DNA of 7,276 nt. It comes from Magnetococcales bacterium (GTDB lineage: Bacteria; Pseudomonadota; Magnetococcia; Magnetococcales; JADFYX01). Position 1 is the first letter of the stretch; every line of letters begins with the position of its first letter. The stretch is from assembly GCA_015232795.1 (NCBI GenBank), contig JADFYX010000118.1, positions 1-7,276 on the forward strand. Direction: 5' to 3'. Positions 7,079-7,276 of this stretch are shown here, one piece after another. Position numbers and translations under genes: made by a program. The notes beneath the pieces were generated by a model that saw nothing but the letters and a program-made list of their open reading frames with translations, made no database searches and was not told the DNA's origin.

Positions 7079-7276
7079 TTATTTGGAGTACAGTTCAACA
7101 ATCAAGTTTTCATTATACTCAGCCGGTAGATCTGATCTATCGGGATAAGAGACGAATGTTCCAGCCATAGCGACAGGATCAACCTCAACCCAAGAAGGCA
7201 TTTCACGACGCATTGCACTATCAAGTGCACCTTTAATTCGTAAATTTGCCTTGTTCCGCTCTCTTACAGATACCTT
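7079..7276 (-). CDS. rpsD: 30S ribosomal protein S4, C-terminal fragment (5' part outside the window)
   Basis: The last 65 codons and the TAA stop (7079-7081) of S4, read by hand from the minus strand. The visible part starts KVSVRERNKANLRIKGAL and ends NENLIVELYSK, matching the C-terminal end of E. coli S4 closely (VSIREKAKKQ..., RSDLSADINEHLIVELYSK). S4 is a primary 16S rRNA-binding protein that begins small-subunit assembly and, in E. coli, represses translation of its own operon; whether that holds here cannot be seen because the operon start is outside the window. The gene is truncated only by the window edge. Placement directly before rpoA gives the order rpsD-rpoA-rplQ. Confidence 0.97.
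   Translation of the reverse strand, partial: KVSVRERNKANLRIKGALDSAMRREMPSWVEVDPVAMAGTFVSYPDRSDLPAEYNENLIVELYSK

Overview
The window looks chromosomal and comes from a moderately AT-rich Gram-negative bacterium. RpoA, L17 and S4 are clearly proteobacterial. RpoA reads most like alphaproteobacterial RpoA (for example the 'VAEPLERGFG.TLGNALRR' and 'FGRKSLNEIKEVL' segments). However, rpsD lies directly upstream of rpoA, an order I associate with gammaproteobacteria rather than typical alphaproteobacteria. A deep-branching, alphaproteobacteria-related lineage such as the magnetococci would fit, but this is inference from remembered sequences and no search was run.

Layout. (1) Positions 1-2242, minus strand: a very long reading frame of at least 747 codons, still open at the left edge. 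It encodes a Maf-type (DUF115 / MptE-like) protein of the flagellin glycosyltransferase family. (2) Positions 2243-2417: a divergent intergenic region with a perfect 11-bp inverted repeat enclosing a smaller stem, and weak promoter-like hexamers. (3) Positions 2418-5389, plus strand: two overlapping paralogous genes. Each encodes N-terminal tetratricopeptide (TPR) repeats followed by a glycosyltransferase-like domain related to the GT9/heptosyltransferase fold. (4) Positions 5390-5652: a convergent intergenic region with three related GC-rich hairpins and then a strong bidirectional intrinsic terminator. (5) Positions 5653-7276, minus strand: the end of a ribosomal protein operon, rpsD (partial) - rpoA - rplQ.

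The left two thirds therefore looks like a protein-glycosylation locus placed next to a core housekeeping operon. The Maf protein would transfer a sugar, typically a nonulosonic acid, to flagellin or another surface protein. The two TPR-glycosyltransferases could act on the same or other acceptors. No flagellin or sugar-biosynthesis gene is visible here, so the substrate is not known. The right third is ordinary translation and transcription machinery. I see no mobile element, CRISPR array, tRNA or rRNA. The least explained parts are the structured intergenic sequences at 2337-2391 and 5428-5547.
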